Assembly: GCF_002968015.1 (NCBI RefSeq)
Contig: NZ_PUIP01000001.1
Coordinates: forward strand, 744,001 to 808,000
Direction of reading: 5' to 3'
From: Massilia phosphatilytica
Lineage (GTDB): Bacteria > Pseudomonadota > Gammaproteobacteria > Burkholderiales > Burkholderiaceae_D
DNA: 64,000 nucleotides
Part shown: positions 8,885 through 17,502 of the stretch, one piece after another
How the letters are laid out: each line of letters begins with the position of its first letter
How positions within the stretch are numbered: the stretch's first letter is position 1
Made by a program: the position numbers and the translations under genes
Notes under the pieces: generated by a model
The model's database searches: none
Told to the model about the DNA's origin: nothing
The model's input: only the letters and a program-made list of their open reading frames with translations

Positions 8885-10285
8885 TCAGCCGAGGGTCCAG
8901 ATGTACTGGATCGCCGTCCACGCACGCACGGATCGACCGTGCCTGAGTGCCGGGAGGAAGCGGCATTTGTGAATGGCCTGTTGGGCTGCCATGTCCAGTC
9001 CGGCGAAGCCGGTGGAGTACAGCACCTTGGAGTCGGCCACGGTCCCGTCCGTATCGACGAGGAAGCTCAGCGTCACCGTGCCTTCGTGGCCGGCCGTAAT
9101 GTCGGCCTGCGGATACATGGGTTTGCGGCAGCTCGAGAAGTCCGCGATGGCGGGGCGCGACAGGTCCGCCGCTGCGCCGCTGGCGCTCCGGTTGGACAGG
9201 GCATGGGCGCTCGTCGCGCAGGCCAGGACGAGGCCCAGCACGGGAATCGCGGCGCGCCAGTCCAGTACCTGCGGATCGGGACGCAGCAGGCGGCGGACGC
9301 GCGCCATCAGGTCGCCACCGGCTGCCGCCTGGGCCAGGTGGTGGCGCGAGAACTGCAGGCGTTCCAGTTCCGACAGTGCCCGCGCCAGGCGGCGCGGTTC
9401 GCCCAGGTGGCGCGCGGCGAAGTCGTCGGCGATCTGCTCGCGTTCGTGGCGGATGCGGCGCGAGATCCACCACACGGCCGGGTGATAGAACAGCAGCGCC
9501 TCGATCACGTTCTGGACGAGGTTGACGAGGTAGTCATGGCGTCGGACATGGCCCAGCTCGTGCGCCAGCAGCGCTTCCAGCAATTGTGGCGGCATGCCCG
9601 TCACGAGCGCGGCCGGCACGAGCACGACGGGCCGCCACCAGCCGGCCGTGACCGGGCTCGCCAGGCTGTCGACGATGCGCAGGCGCACCTTGCGGTCGAT
9701 GCCGCAGCGGGCGGCCAGCTGAGCCAGCTTCGTTTGCCAGGCGCGTTCCTCGTCGCTGCCGGTCCGTGGCGGCCCAGCGCGTCCAACGGTGGCACGTTTG
9801 ACCCATACCAGGCCCAGCGCCATGCGCAACCCCAGCGCCGCCGCGCAGGCTGCCCACGCGCCGACGATCCAGTCGAGATGTTGTTGCAGCCAGGCGACCA
9901 GGCCGACGGCGTCGCGCAACACCGCCGCGGGTGCCGACGAGAGCGGCAGCACGCGCGCGCCTTCGACGCTGCGGTCGTCCAGCAGCATCGTCACGAAGTC
10001 GGCGACGGGCCAGACGACGCATAACAGCAGGGCCAGGCATGCCACGGCATAGCGGCGTTCCGGCCGGGCATTGCGCAGCGCCACCAGCAGCACGGCCGCC
10101 GCACAGCCGATCAGCGCGCCTTGCCACACGAAGTTCAGCAACGTCCAGCCGAGGCTCGGCACGAACCCGTTCGACAGCGTGGAGAGCAGCCTGGTCAGCG
10201 CGTCCGGCAAGTGCGAGGGCAGCGGCGCGAGCGGGCTCGTCGGCAGCAATGCCGCCAGCAGCCCGTTGACGAACCCGGCGCTCAT
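8885..10285 (-). CDS. BlaR1-like M56 membrane metallopeptidase fused to a TonB C-terminal domain
   Basis: 466 residues. Several N-terminal membrane segments, including ~40-60, ~70-88 and ~130-155, precede a cytosol-facing zinc protease domain with ALLAHELGHVRRHDYL (HExxH, ~238-252). A further membrane segment lies near 340-357 and a periplasmic TonB-C domain at ~385-466 (KPMYPQADITAGHEGTVTLS, ending YIWTLG). In BlaR1/MecR1 an outside sensor domain triggers proteolysis of the BlaI/MecI repressor; here the penicillin sensor is replaced by TonB-C. The ATG overlaps the repressor stop by 4 bases (TCAT on the plus strand), so the two are translationally coupled. The signal sensed is unknown; an envelope signal is inference. 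Confidence 0.88.
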   Translation of the reverse strand: MSAGFVNGLLAALLPTSPLAPLPSHLPDALTRLLSTLSNGFVPSLGWTLLNFVWQGALIGCAAAVLLVALRNARPERRYAVACLALLLCVVWPVADFVTMLLDDRSVEGARVLPLSSAPAAVLRDAVGLVAWLQQHLDWIVGAWAACAAALGLRMALGLVWVKRATVGRAGPPRTGSDEERAWQTKLAQLAARCGIDRKVRLRIVDSLASPVTAGWWRPVVLVPAALVTGMPPQLLEALLAHELGHVRRHDYLVNLVQNVIEALLFYHPAVWWISRRIRHEREQIADDFAARHLGEPRRLARALSELERLQFSRHHLAQAAAGGDLMARVRRLLRPDPQVLDWRAAIPVLGLVLACATSAHALSNRSASGAAADLSRPAIADFSSCRKPMYPQADITAGHEGTVTLSFLVDTDGTVADSKVLYSTGFAGLDMAAQQAIHKCRFLPALRHGRSVRAWTAIQYIWTLG

Positions 10286-10668
10286 TGTTCGTCTCCGTCT
10301 TTCAGCAGTTGTTCGATCTCATCGCGTTCCTTTTTCGAGATGCCGCTCTTGAGCGCCGCCAGCACCAGCGCCTTGGCCGACCCGGCGAAGGCGCGCTGCA
10401 TCAGGTCCTTCAGCAGATTCGTCTGCAGCGATTCCTGCGCCTGGGCCGGTGCATACACGTGAGACCGTTCGCTCTCGTCGCGGATCAGCAAACCTTTGCC
10501 GTGCATGATCTGCATCAGGCGGAGCACGGTCGCGTACGTGACTTCCGGGCGCTCCTTGACGATCGCCTCGTGGACCTGGCGTGCCGTGGCGGCGCCGAGC
10601 GGCCACAGTACCTGCAACAGGTCGAGTTCGGCGGGCGTGGGCTTCGGAAGGGCGGGGGACTTGGCCAT
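10282..10668 (-). CDS. BlaI/MecI/CopY-family repressor
   Basis: 128 residues with the winged-helix pattern of the BlaI family: PTPAELDLLQVLWPLG, then the recognition region PEVTYATVLRLMQIMHGKGL, and a C-terminal dimerisation part. It would repress its own operon and probably the divergent SIMPL gene by binding the inverted repeats at 10698-10729 and 10781-10798. Removal of the repressor by the coupled M56 protease is the established logic of this family; here it is inferred from gene order. Length and start are normal for the family. Confidence 0.92.
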   Translation of the reverse strand: MAKSPALPKPTPAELDLLQVLWPLGAATARQVHEAIVKERPEVTYATVLRLMQIMHGKGLLIRDESERSHVYAPAQAQESLQTNLLKDLMQRAFAGSAKALVLAALKSGISKKERDEIEQLLKDGDEQ

Positions 10669-10697
10669 GACAGTGTCTCGGAACTTGGTCGATGCAC

Positions 10698-10729
10698 CTA
10701 GACTAACTGGTCTAGATCGAGTTGTCTAC
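10698..10729. promoter_or_regulatory. Two overlapping BlaI-type operator candidates
   Basis: CTAGAC-N6-GTCTAG at 10698-10715 is a perfect dyad. CTAGAT-N6-GTCTAC at 10712-10729 is a near-perfect dyad sharing bases with it, centres 14 bp apart. Both have the same geometry as the dyad at 10781-10798. They lie 30-60 bp upstream of the repressor start, where they could block its promoter. Confidence 0.75.
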
Positions 10730-10752
10730 AAGTTTATTTTCCCTGTTCCGGC

Positions 10753-10798
10753 TTGTGCGCGCTCATGCTGTAGGACTAACATAGACATCACTGTCTAT
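10753..10798 (+). promoter_or_regulatory. SIMPL gene promoter with BlaI-type operator
   Basis: A possible -35 TTGTGC (10753-10758) and -10 TAACAT (10777-10782) are separated by 18 bases. The perfect dyad ATAGAC-N6-GTCTAT at 10781-10798 overlaps the -10 and the likely start site, an ideal repressor position. It shares the TAGAC-N6-GTCTA core with the operators on the other side of the gap. Confidence 0.65.
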
Positions 10799-10815
10799 AT
10801 TAAAAGGGAGTGTCC

Positions 10816-11568
10816 ATGCTGAAAACCCGTCTGTGCACCGCCGTCCTCGTCCTCCTGCTGGCCACGGGCGGCGCCGGCGCGTCGCCCGTCCCAGATTATC
10901 CGTTCGTGCATGTCACCGGGAGTTCGTTCCTGGCCGCCGTTCCCGACATCGCGAGCCTCGATTTCGAGATCGTCGCGCTGGACGCCGACCCGGCCGCGGC
11001 CCGCGCCGTCCTCGAGGCGCGCATGGGCGAGGTGCGCGACCTGGCGCGGCAGCTCGGCATCGAGGCCGACGACGTCGCCGTGCGCGAGGTGCGCCAGGGC
11101 ATTCGCAAGGAGGAAAAGGCCGCGAACGGCGCGCCGCTGTACGAGCTGCGCTGCGACGTTAAAATCAACGTGCGCAACGTCGCCAACTGGGCCGCGCTGG
11201 CCGGCGGCCTGCTCGGCAAGCCCAACCTCGACGGCTTCGCGTCCGCCTTCGACCGCACCGACATGGACACCATCCACGACGAACTCGTGACCCAGGCCAT
11301 CCAGGACGCGCGCCGCCAGGCCGACGTGATGGCGGCCGCGGGCGGCCGCCGCGTGGGCGGGCTCATGGGGGCCGCGCCGGAAGCGCTGAAGAACCTCAGT
11401 ACGGCGATGGGCCTGGAGCGCGGCGAACTCCGGCGGGACGGCGGCGCGGGCCGGGCGCGTGCCCAGGAGGTCGACCGCGAGCAATTGCTGGCGGTGCCGG
11501 CGCTGAAGCTGCGCCAGCCCGTCGATGTCATCTTCCGCCTGGAAAACCTGCCAAGGCGTACGCGCTGA
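10816..11568 (+). CDS. Exported SIMPL (DUF541) domain protein
   Basis: 250 residues from the ATG at 10816, preceded by AAGGGAG; the GTG two codons earlier overlaps that ribosome site and is less likely. A signal peptide (~1-23, ending GGAGASP) leads into a SIMPL/DUF541 domain (~33-245): the [20 protein letters not shown] start, the DDVAVREVRQGI segment and the TQAIQDARRQADVMAAAGG helix are typical. Members are periplasmic or outer-membrane associated and poorly understood. It is divergent from the BlaI-M56 operon and shares its operators, so it is probably an output gene of that switch (inference). Confidence 0.87.
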   Translation: MLKTRLCTAVLVLLLATGGAGASPVPDYPFVHVTGSSFLAAVPDIASLDFEIVALDADPAAARAVLEARMGEVRDLARQLGIEADDVAVREVRQGIRKEEKAANGAPLYELRCDVKINVRNVANWAALAGGLLGKPNLDGFASAFDRTDMDTIHDELVTQAIQDARRQADVMAAAGGRRVGGLMGAAPEALKNLSTAMGLERGELRRDGGAGRARAQEVDREQLLAVPALKLRQPVDVIFRLENLPRRTR

Positions 11569-11638
11569 CGGCATGCATGCTTGAGGCAGCACAGGCGCCG
11601 GTCGGGAGCCATGCGCCGCCGGGACGGTCAAACCCGGC

Positions 11639-13426
11639 ATGACCACCGCCACCGACGCCTCCGCCAACCGTGCCGCCCGCCGCCGCTTCACGGCCGAGAT
11701 GTGGGGCGTCATGCGCGCGAACCGCTGGCGCGTGGCGGCGTCCATCGTCCTGTTGCTGGCCGCGAAGGTGGCGACGGTGGCCGTGCCGCTGCTGCTCAAG
11801 CGCATCATCGACGTGTTTTCGCAGGTGACGTTGCCAGCGCATTTGCCCGCGTATCTGCTGGCCGGTTATGCCTTGCTGCGGTTCGCGAGCACGCTGTTCA
11901 ACGAGTGGCGCGACATGCTGTTCGCGCGCGTGACGCTGAGCACGGTATCGGCCTATGCGGGCAGGACGTTCGCGCACCTGCATGCGCTCGGGCCGCGCTT
12001 CCATGCCCGGCACCAGGTCGGCAGCCTGTTGCCGGACCTCGACCGCGGCACCAGCGGCATCGCGTACCTGCTGGGCGTCGGGCTGTTCACGATCGTGCCG
12101 ACGCTCGTGGAAATCGGCCTCGTGCTCGCCGTCATGCTGCGCCGCTACCCGGCGGGCTATGCCGCGATCATCGTCGCGACGTTCCTCGTGTACTCCGGGT
12201 TCACGCTCGTGTTCACGGCGCGGCGCGTCATCTACCAGCGGCGCGTAAACAAGCTCGATTCGCGCGCCAAGGGCCAGCTGGCGGACAGCCTGCTGAACTA
12301 CGATACGGTCAAATACTTCACGAACGAGGCCCACGAGGCGGCGACATTCGCGGCCACGATGGACCGGTGGCGGGATGCCGGCGTGGGCAACCAGCGCGCA
12401 CTGTTCCTGCTGCACGTGGGGCAGAGCGGCGTGATCGCGCTGGGCGTGGCCGCCATCATGCTCCTGGCCGGACAGGACGTGCTGGCGGGCCGCATGCGCG
12501 TGGGCGACCTCGTGCTCATCAATGCGTACGCGCTGCAGGTCTGCCTGCCGCTGAACGCGCTCGGCTTCGTCTACCGCGAATCGCGCGACGCGTGGGTCAA
12601 CGCGGAACGCCTGTTCGCCCTGCTGGGCGAGCGGCCCGAGATGCCGGAGACGCCCGGTCAGCCGGCGCTCGTGCCCGGCGCGGGCGAGGTCGTGTTCGAG
12701 CACGTGGGCTTCGACTACGAGCCGGGCCGCACCGCGCTGGACGACGTCAGCCTGCGCATCCCGCCCGGCACAACGCTGGCCGTCGTCGGACGCAGCGGCT
12801 CGGGCAAGTCGACCCTGGCACGGCTGCTGTTGCGTTTCTACGACCCCGACCGGGGACGCATCCTCATCGATGGCCAGGATATCCGCCAGTGCAGCCCGGC
12901 CAGCGTGCGCCGCGCGATCGGCGTCGTGCCGCAGGATGCGGCGCTGTTCCACGACACGGTTGCCAGCAACATCGGCTACGCGCGCGCGGGCGCGGGGCGC
13001 GACGAGATCGTGGCGGCGGCGCGGGCCGCGCAGTTGCACGAGACGATCGCCGCGCTGCCGGACGGCTACGACAGCCCGGTCGGCGAACGGGGCGTGAATT
13101 TTTCCGGCGGCGAACGCCAGCGCATCGGCATCGCGCGCGCCATTCTCAGGCAGCCCGTGATCCTCGTGTTCGACGAGGCCACGTCGGCGCTGGATGCCGT
13201 ATCCGAACACGCCATCGTCAAGGAACTGGAGCGCCTGTCTGAACGGCGCACGACGCTCGTCATCGCGCACCGGCTGTCGACCATCGTGCATGCGCACGCG
13301 ATCATCGTCCTGGACCAGGGCCGCATCGTGGAGCGGGGCACGCACGAGGAACTGTTGCGGAGACAGGGCGTGTATGCGCGGCTGTGGCTGCTGCAAAAAA
13401 AAACGCCGGGCGAACCCGGCGTCTGA
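11639..13426 (+). CDS. Atm1-type ABC exporter (fused permease and ATPase)
   Basis: 595 residues. Membrane part ~25-310 contains NYDTVKYFTNEAHEA, a segment characteristic of the Atm1/ABCB7 family that exports glutathione-sulfur or metal-glutathione compounds. The nucleotide-binding domain (~345-580) has Walker A GRSGSGKST (~384), the Q-loop VVPQDAALF, signature FSGGERQRIGIA, Walker B VILVFDEATSALD and the H-loop IAHRLSTI. It probably works as an inner-membrane homodimer. No Shine-Dalgarno sequence stands out before the ATG. Its last codons run through nine adenines and a GC-rich hairpin that together form the terminator of the convergent dctA gene, so the C-terminal tail QKKTPGEPGV is constrained by that RNA element. 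Confidence 0.92.
   Translation: MTTATDASANRAARRRFTAEMWGVMRANRWRVAASIVLLLAAKVATVAVPLLLKRIIDVFSQVTLPAHLPAYLLAGYALLRFASTLFNEWRDMLFARVTLSTVSAYAGRTFAHLHALGPRFHARHQVGSLLPDLDRGTSGIAYLLGVGLFTIVPTLVEIGLVLAVMLRRYPAGYAAIIVATFLVYSGFTLVFTARRVIYQRRVNKLDSRAKGQLADSLLNYDTVKYFTNEAHEAATFAATMDRWRDAGVGNQRALFLLHVGQSGVIALGVAAIMLLAGQDVLAGRMRVGDLVLINAYALQVCLPLNALGFVYRESRDAWVNAERLFALLGERPEMPETPGQPALVPGAGEVVFEHVGFDYEPGRTALDDVSLRIPPGTTLAVVGRSGSGKSTLARLLLRFYDPDRGRILIDGQDIRQCSPASVRRAIGVVPQDAALFHDTVASNIGYARAGAGRDEIVAAARAAQLHETIAALPDGYDSPVGERGVNFSGGERQRIGIARAILRQPVILVFDEATSALDAVSEHAIVKELERLSERRTTLVIAHRLSTIVHAHAIIVLDQGRIVERGTHEELLRRQGVYARLWLLQKKTPGEPGV
13395..13422 (-). terminator. Intrinsic terminator of dctA, inside the exporter gene
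   Basis: Read on the minus strand: ACGCCGGG, a TTCG tetraloop, CCCGGCGT, then eight further U. The perfect 8-bp stem, stable loop and U-tract make a textbook Rho-independent terminator. It lies 28-55 bases past the dctA stop and within the last codons of the opposing exporter gene. Confidence 0.92.
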
Positions 13427-13449
13427 ACGAGGAATCGTCGAATCGTGAC

Positions 13450-14751
13450 TTACGCCGCTTCGCGGACCGGATGCAGGTCGCCAGCAGTGTCGTCCGGGCT
13501 CGGATTCTTCAGTTCGGCGGTCAGGCGCTCCTTGTCCAGTTCGCCTTCCCATTTCGACACGACGACCGTCGCGACACCGTTGCCGATGATGTTGGTCAGG
13601 GCGCGGCATTCGCTCATGAACTTGTCGATGCCGAGGATCAGGGTCATGCCGGCCACCGGGATGGTCGGGACGACGGCCAGCGTGGCTGCCAGCGTAATGA
13701 AGCCGGCGCCGGTGATGCCGGATGCGCCTTTGGAGGTCAGCATTGCCACACCGAGGATCGTCAGTTCCTGCGTCAGCGTCAGTTCCGTGTTCGTGGCCTG
13801 GGCGACGAACAGGGCAGCCATCGTCATGTAGATGTTGGTGCCGTCCAGGTTGAACGAGTAGCCGGTCGGCACGACGAGGCCCACGACCGATTTCGGGCAA
13901 CCCATTTTTTCCAGCTTGCGCATCAGGGCCGGCAGGGCGCTTTCCGACGAGCTCGTGCCCAGGACGATCAGCAGCTCTTCCTTGATGTAGGCGAGGAAGC
14001 GGAAGATCGAGAAGCCGGTCAGGCGGGCAATGGTGCCGAGGACGATGACGACGAACAGGAAGCAGGTCAGGTAGAACGAACCGACGAGCGAGGCCAGCGG
14101 AATCAGCGACTTGACGCCGTACTTGCCGATCGTGAAGGCCATGGCGCCGAACGCACCGATCGGGGCGACTTTCATGATGATGTTCACGACGCCGAAGATG
14201 GCGTGCGACATGTCGTCGATGAAGCGGGTCAGCGGACGGCCGCGTTCACCCAGCATCGACAGCGCGAAGCCGAACAGGATCGCGATCAGCAGGACCTGCA
14301 GGATTTCCCCTTTGGCGAACGCATCCACGAACGTGTTCGGGATGATGTTCATGAGGAAGTCGGTGGTGGTCAGCGCCTTGGTCTTCTCGGTGTACTGGGC
14401 GATCGAGTGCGTGTCCAGCGTGGCCGGGTTGACGTTGAAGCCGGCGCCCGGCTTGATCAGGTTGGCGACGAGCAAGCCAATGGCCAGGGCGAAGGTCGAG
14501 ACGATCTCGAAGTAGAGCAGGGCCTTGCCGCCGACGCGGCCGACCTTTTTCATGTCCTGCATGCCGGCGATACCGGCGACGACGGTACAGAAAATCACCG
14601 GGGCGATGATCATCTTGATCAGTTTGACGAAGCCGTCTCCCAAAGGCTTCATCGCGGTTGCGATGCCCGGATCGTAGATGCCCAGCAGGACGCCTACGAT
14701 AATCGCAAACAATACCTGGACATAAAGGACTTTATAGAATGGTTTTTTCAT
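13450..14751 (-). CDS. dctA: C4-dicarboxylate/cation symporter DctA
   Basis: 433 residues, the normal length for DctA of the DAACS (glutamate/dicarboxylate:cation) family. Multiple hydrophobic segments, the serine-rich reentrant-loop motif [16 protein letters not shown], the [18 protein letters not shown] motif and the [16 protein letters not shown] segment define the transport core. It imports succinate, fumarate and malate across the inner membrane. [20 protein letters not shown] is a typical DctA N-terminus. It stands alone, with no dctBD two-component pair next to it. Transcription ends at the hairpin inside the convergent ABC exporter gene. Confidence 0.95.
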   Translation of the reverse strand: MKKPFYKVLYVQVLFAIIVGVLLGIYDPGIATAMKPLGDGFVKLIKMIIAPVIFCTVVAGIAGMQDMKKVGRVGGKALLYFEIVSTFALAIGLLVANLIKPGAGFNVNPATLDTHSIAQYTEKTKALTTTDFLMNIIPNTFVDAFAKGEILQVLLIAILFGFALSMLGERGRPLTRFIDDMSHAIFGVVNIIMKVAPIGAFGAMAFTIGKYGVKSLIPLASLVGSFYLTCFLFVVIVLGTIARLTGFSIFRFLAYIKEELLIVLGTSSSESALPALMRKLEKMGCPKSVVGLVVPTGYSFNLDGTNIYMTMAALFVAQATNTELTLTQELTILGVAMLTSKGASGITGAGFITLAATLAVVPTIPVAGMTLILGIDKFMSECRALTNIIGNGVATVVVSKWEGELDKERLTAELKNPSPDDTAGDLHPVREAA

Positions 14752-14869
14752 GGCTAGGCTTCATGCGCTATTGGTAACACCGTCATCATCACGCAAAATA
14801 TCTGCATCGCCTATTGTGGAAAACCGCAACGCCGTGGCCGATATCACGACCTGGGAGCCATGAATATCC

Positions 14870-14885
14870 GTGAGCGGCCGCTCAC
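14870..14885. repeat. 16-bp perfect palindrome at a stop codon
   Basis: GTGAGCGGCCGCTCAC is fully self-complementary and overlaps the stop codon of the amidohydrolase gene. It may act in 3'-end formation, though no U-tract follows. Confidence 0.5.
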
Positions 14886-16159
14886 TGGTTTCGGTAGATG
14901 ATTCCTCCCTTCATGACGAAGCCGACTTTGCGCAGCGCGGCGATATCCGCCGTCGGATCGCCATCGACCGCGACGACGTCCGCCAGCATGCCGTTGCGGA
15001 TTGTCCCCAGGTCCTTGCGGTCGAGAATGATCGCGGCGACGACCGTCGCGGCCCGCAGCGCTTCCGTCGGGCTCATGCCCAGGCGCACCATCCACTCCAG
15101 CTCACGCTCGTTCGTGCCGTGTACAAACACGCCGACGTCGCTGCCGTTGCCGATCGTCACGCCCAGCTTGCGGGCGAGGCGGAACGCGCGTTCCGCCTGC
15201 TGCATCGCCGGTGTGGGCGCGCCGCCACGGACGTGGTGCTGGAAGTATTCGCCGATGGCTTCCGGCGCCGTCAAGGTCGGCACATAGGCCGTCTTGTGTT
15301 CCAGCATCAACTTGAATGTCGCTTCGCTGGCGCCATAGCCGTGTTCGATCGTGTCGACGCCGGCCAGCACGGCCAGGCGGATCGCGTCGTCGCTGCTCGC
15401 GTGCGCGGCGACCTTGCGGCCGCCGGTGTGGGCCGCCGCGACGATCGCTTTCATTTCCTCGAGCGTAAAAGTGGGGCGCGTACCGCCGTCCGGGCCCGTG
15501 CGGTAGTCGGCGTAGAACTTGATCCAGTCGGCGCCGTGGGCGGCCTGCTCGCGCACGGCCTTCGTCGCCTCGTCGACGCCAGTCGCCTGCTGGGCACCGT
15601 ACGGGATGTCCATGTCCGGACGATAATTGCGCTCGGCGGGGCCGTAGCTCGCTGTGGCCACGATGGCGCGCGTAGCGACGAGCAGGCGCGGACCCGGGAT
15701 CTGCCCTTCCTCGATGGCGCGCTTGATGCCGACGTCCGCATAGTCCGCGCCTTCCGTGCCGAGGTCGCGCAAGGTGGTGAAGCCGGCTTGCAGCGTGTCG
15801 GCCGCGTGGCGCACGGCCAGCGCGACGCGGTAGGCCGGCGCTTCCTTCAGCACCTGGTCGTCCCACGTCGTTTCGTTGTAGGGGTGCAGCAGGACGTGCG
15901 AGTGCAGGTCGATGAGGCCCGGGATCAAGGTCTTGCCGGGCAGCGCGACGCGGTCGACGTCGGCGGGGACGGGCAAGGTCGCGGCCGGGCCGACGCCCTG
16001 GATGCGGCCTTGCGCCACGAGCACGCTCCAGCCCGCGTGCGGGACGCCGTCGCCGGTCCAGACTTTATCGGGCGTGAGCAGCACGGGGCGCAGGTCGGCG
16101 GCGCCGGCTGTACCGCCAATCAAAGCGAAAGCGGCAACAGCGAGTGCCCGGATGCGCAT
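14882..16159 (-). CDS. Exported metal-dependent amidohydrolase
   Basis: 425 residues from the ATG at 16159, behind AAAGGAAAA; this start gives a clean signal peptide ([20 protein letters not shown]). The body is an amidohydrolase TIM barrel of the imidazolonepropionase-like type: DLHSHVLLH carries the HxH metal ligands (~80-85), WIKFYADY supplies the usual bridging lysine region, HASSDD and DTIEHGYG give the later histidines, and GNGSDVGVF the catalytic aspartate. Substrate is unknown; related periplasmic enzymes hydrolyse cyclic dipeptides, prolyl/arginyl dipeptides or lactam-like compounds. The gene follows the bdhA pair in the same direction by about 10 bases, so it is probably co-transcribed. 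Confidence 0.85.
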   Translation of the reverse strand: MRIRALAVAAFALIGGTAGAADLRPVLLTPDKVWTGDGVPHAGWSVLVAQGRIQGVGPAATLPVPADVDRVALPGKTLIPGLIDLHSHVLLHPYNETTWDDQVLKEAPAYRVALAVRHAADTLQAGFTTLRDLGTEGADYADVGIKRAIEEGQIPGPRLLVATRAIVATASYGPAERNYRPDMDIPYGAQQATGVDEATKAVREQAAHGADWIKFYADYRTGPDGGTRPTFTLEEMKAIVAAAHTGGRKVAAHASSDDAIRLAVLAGVDTIEHGYGASEATFKLMLEHKTAYVPTLTAPEAIGEYFQHHVRGGAPTPAMQQAERAFRLARKLGVTIGNGSDVGVFVHGTNERELEWMVRLGMSPTEALRAATVVAAIILDRKDLGTIRNGMLADVVAVDGDPTADIAALRKVGFVMKGGIIYRNQ

Positions 16160-16169
16160 CGGTTTTCCT

Positions 16170-16553
16170 TTATTCGAGGTCTTGCATGGCCTGCGCGATG
16201 CCGGTCTCGACATCGTGGAGAAACGCCGCGCCTTTCGGCGACAGCGCGATGCCGGGCACGGCCAGTTCGACGAGGCAGGCGAGGGCTTGCCGGAACCATT
16301 CCATGTCGGTGCCCATCAGCGGCAGCGCGTGGGCATCGACGAGGTAGTGCACGGCGCGGGCCAGCAGCGCGGTGTCGCGGCCGGCGCTGGCGACGAGCAG
16401 CGCGAAGTCGGCCGCCTCGCGTTCGAAGCGGTCGGCCAGCGTTTCGAGGATGTCGCGCGACACCTGCGGCTGGCCTGACGCGAGCACGACGTGCGCGAGT
16501 TCCAGGCAAGCATCGTGCAGGCCTGGAATCTCCAGAGGTTCATCCATGGACAT
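16170..16553 (-). CDS. Uncharacterised small cytoplasmic protein coupled to bdhA
   Basis: 127 residues, acidic, mostly helical by composition, with no signal peptide, membrane segment or recognisable motif. The ATG comes immediately after the bdhA stop codon (TAA then ATG), which implies translational coupling; an alternative ATG lies two codons later. The position between 3-hydroxybutyrate dehydrogenase and the amidohydrolase suggests a role with polyhydroxybutyrate or ketone metabolism, but nothing in the sequence proves it. Confidence 0.7.
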   Translation of the reverse strand: MSMDEPLEIPGLHDACLELAHVVLASGQPQVSRDILETLADRFEREAADFALLVASAGRDTALLARAVHYLVDAHALPLMGTDMEWFRQALACLVELAVPGIALSPKGAAFLHDVETGIAQAMQDLE

Positions 16554-17348
16554 TTATTGTGCGACCCAGCCGCCATCCATGTTCCAGGCGACGCCACGCA
16601 CCTGGTTCGCGGCCGGGCTGCAGAAGAACACGGCCAGTGCGCCCAGTTCTTCCGGGGTGACGAATTCGCCCGACGGCTGTTTTTCCAGCAGCAGGTTTTT
16701 CTTGGCCTGCTCGTTGCTGATGCCTTCGCGCGCGGCGCGGTCGTCGACCTGTTTCTGCACGAGCGGGGTCAGCACCCAGCCCGGGCAGATCGCATTGGCG
16801 GTGACGCCGGTCGGTGCCGTCTCCAGCGCCGTCGATTTCGTCAGGCCGACGAGGCCGTGCTTGGCGGCGACATACGCCGATTTCTGCGCGGACGCGACGA
16901 GGCCGTGGGCCGACGCGAGGTTGATGATGCGGCCCCAGTTCTTCTGCCTCATGCCTGGCAGGGCGAGGCGCGTCGTGTGGAAGGCCGAGGTGAGGTTGAT
17001 GGCGATGATCGCATCCCATTTCTCGACGGGGAAATCCTCGATGTTCGCGACGTACTGGATGCCGGCATTGTTGACGAGGATGTCGACGCCGCCGAATTTC
17101 TCGAGCGCGAAGGTCATCATGGCTTCGATCTGGTCCGGCCTGGACATGTCGGCGTTGTGGTAAGCGGTCTGTACGCCGAATTCCTGGCCGATGTCGGTGT
17201 ACAGCTTTTCGATCTGCTGCGCGTCGCCGAAGCCGTTGAAGACGATGTTGGCGCCTTGCTCGGCGAGCGCGCGGGCGATGCCGAGGCCGATGCCCGAGGT
17301 CGAGCCGGTGACGAGTGCAGTCTTGCCGCTTAACATGGTGGATTTCAT
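16554..17348 (-). CDS. bdhA: 3-hydroxybutyrate dehydrogenase
   Basis: 264 residues of the short-chain dehydrogenase fold. TGSTSGIGLGIA (~12-24) binds NAD, NNAGIQYVANIEDFP is the NNAG motif with the GIQ signature usual in BdhA, and YVAAKHGLVG contains the YxxxK catalytic pair. The end, VRGVAWNMDGGWVAQ, is typical of bacterial 3-hydroxybutyrate dehydrogenase. It oxidises D-3-hydroxybutyrate to acetoacetate during polyhydroxybutyrate turnover. The ATG at 17348 follows AGAGGAA; the longer frame upstream has no support. It is divergent from an alpha/beta hydrolase and followed without a gap by a small coupled gene. Confidence 0.94.
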   Translation of the reverse strand: MKSTMLSGKTALVTGSTSGIGLGIARALAEQGANIVFNGFGDAQQIEKLYTDIGQEFGVQTAYHNADMSRPDQIEAMMTFALEKFGGVDILVNNAGIQYVANIEDFPVEKWDAIIAINLTSAFHTTRLALPGMRQKNWGRIINLASAHGLVASAQKSAYVAAKHGLVGLTKSTALETAPTGVTANAICPGWVLTPLVQKQVDDRAAREGISNEQAKKNLLLEKQPSGEFVTPEELGALAVFFCSPAANQVRGVAWNMDGGWVAQ

Positions 17349-17502
17349 TCGTTCCTCTTTCTCGTGGACAGTTTCTATAAGTGCCGGGTGGTCCCGGGCC
17401 AGACTTGGTAGAATTCTAATCGCTCCACCGGGTAAAATGTTGGCGGCCGCCTGGTCCTTGATGTTTCCGGCGGATGCATGGTGATCGTCGGAACTTTTGA
17501 AA

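Noticed and set aside
13395..13403. Programmed frameshift at the nine-adenine run of the exporter
   Set aside because: The run is explained by the dctA terminator on the other strand, and only a few residues follow it; no conserved alternative product is visible.
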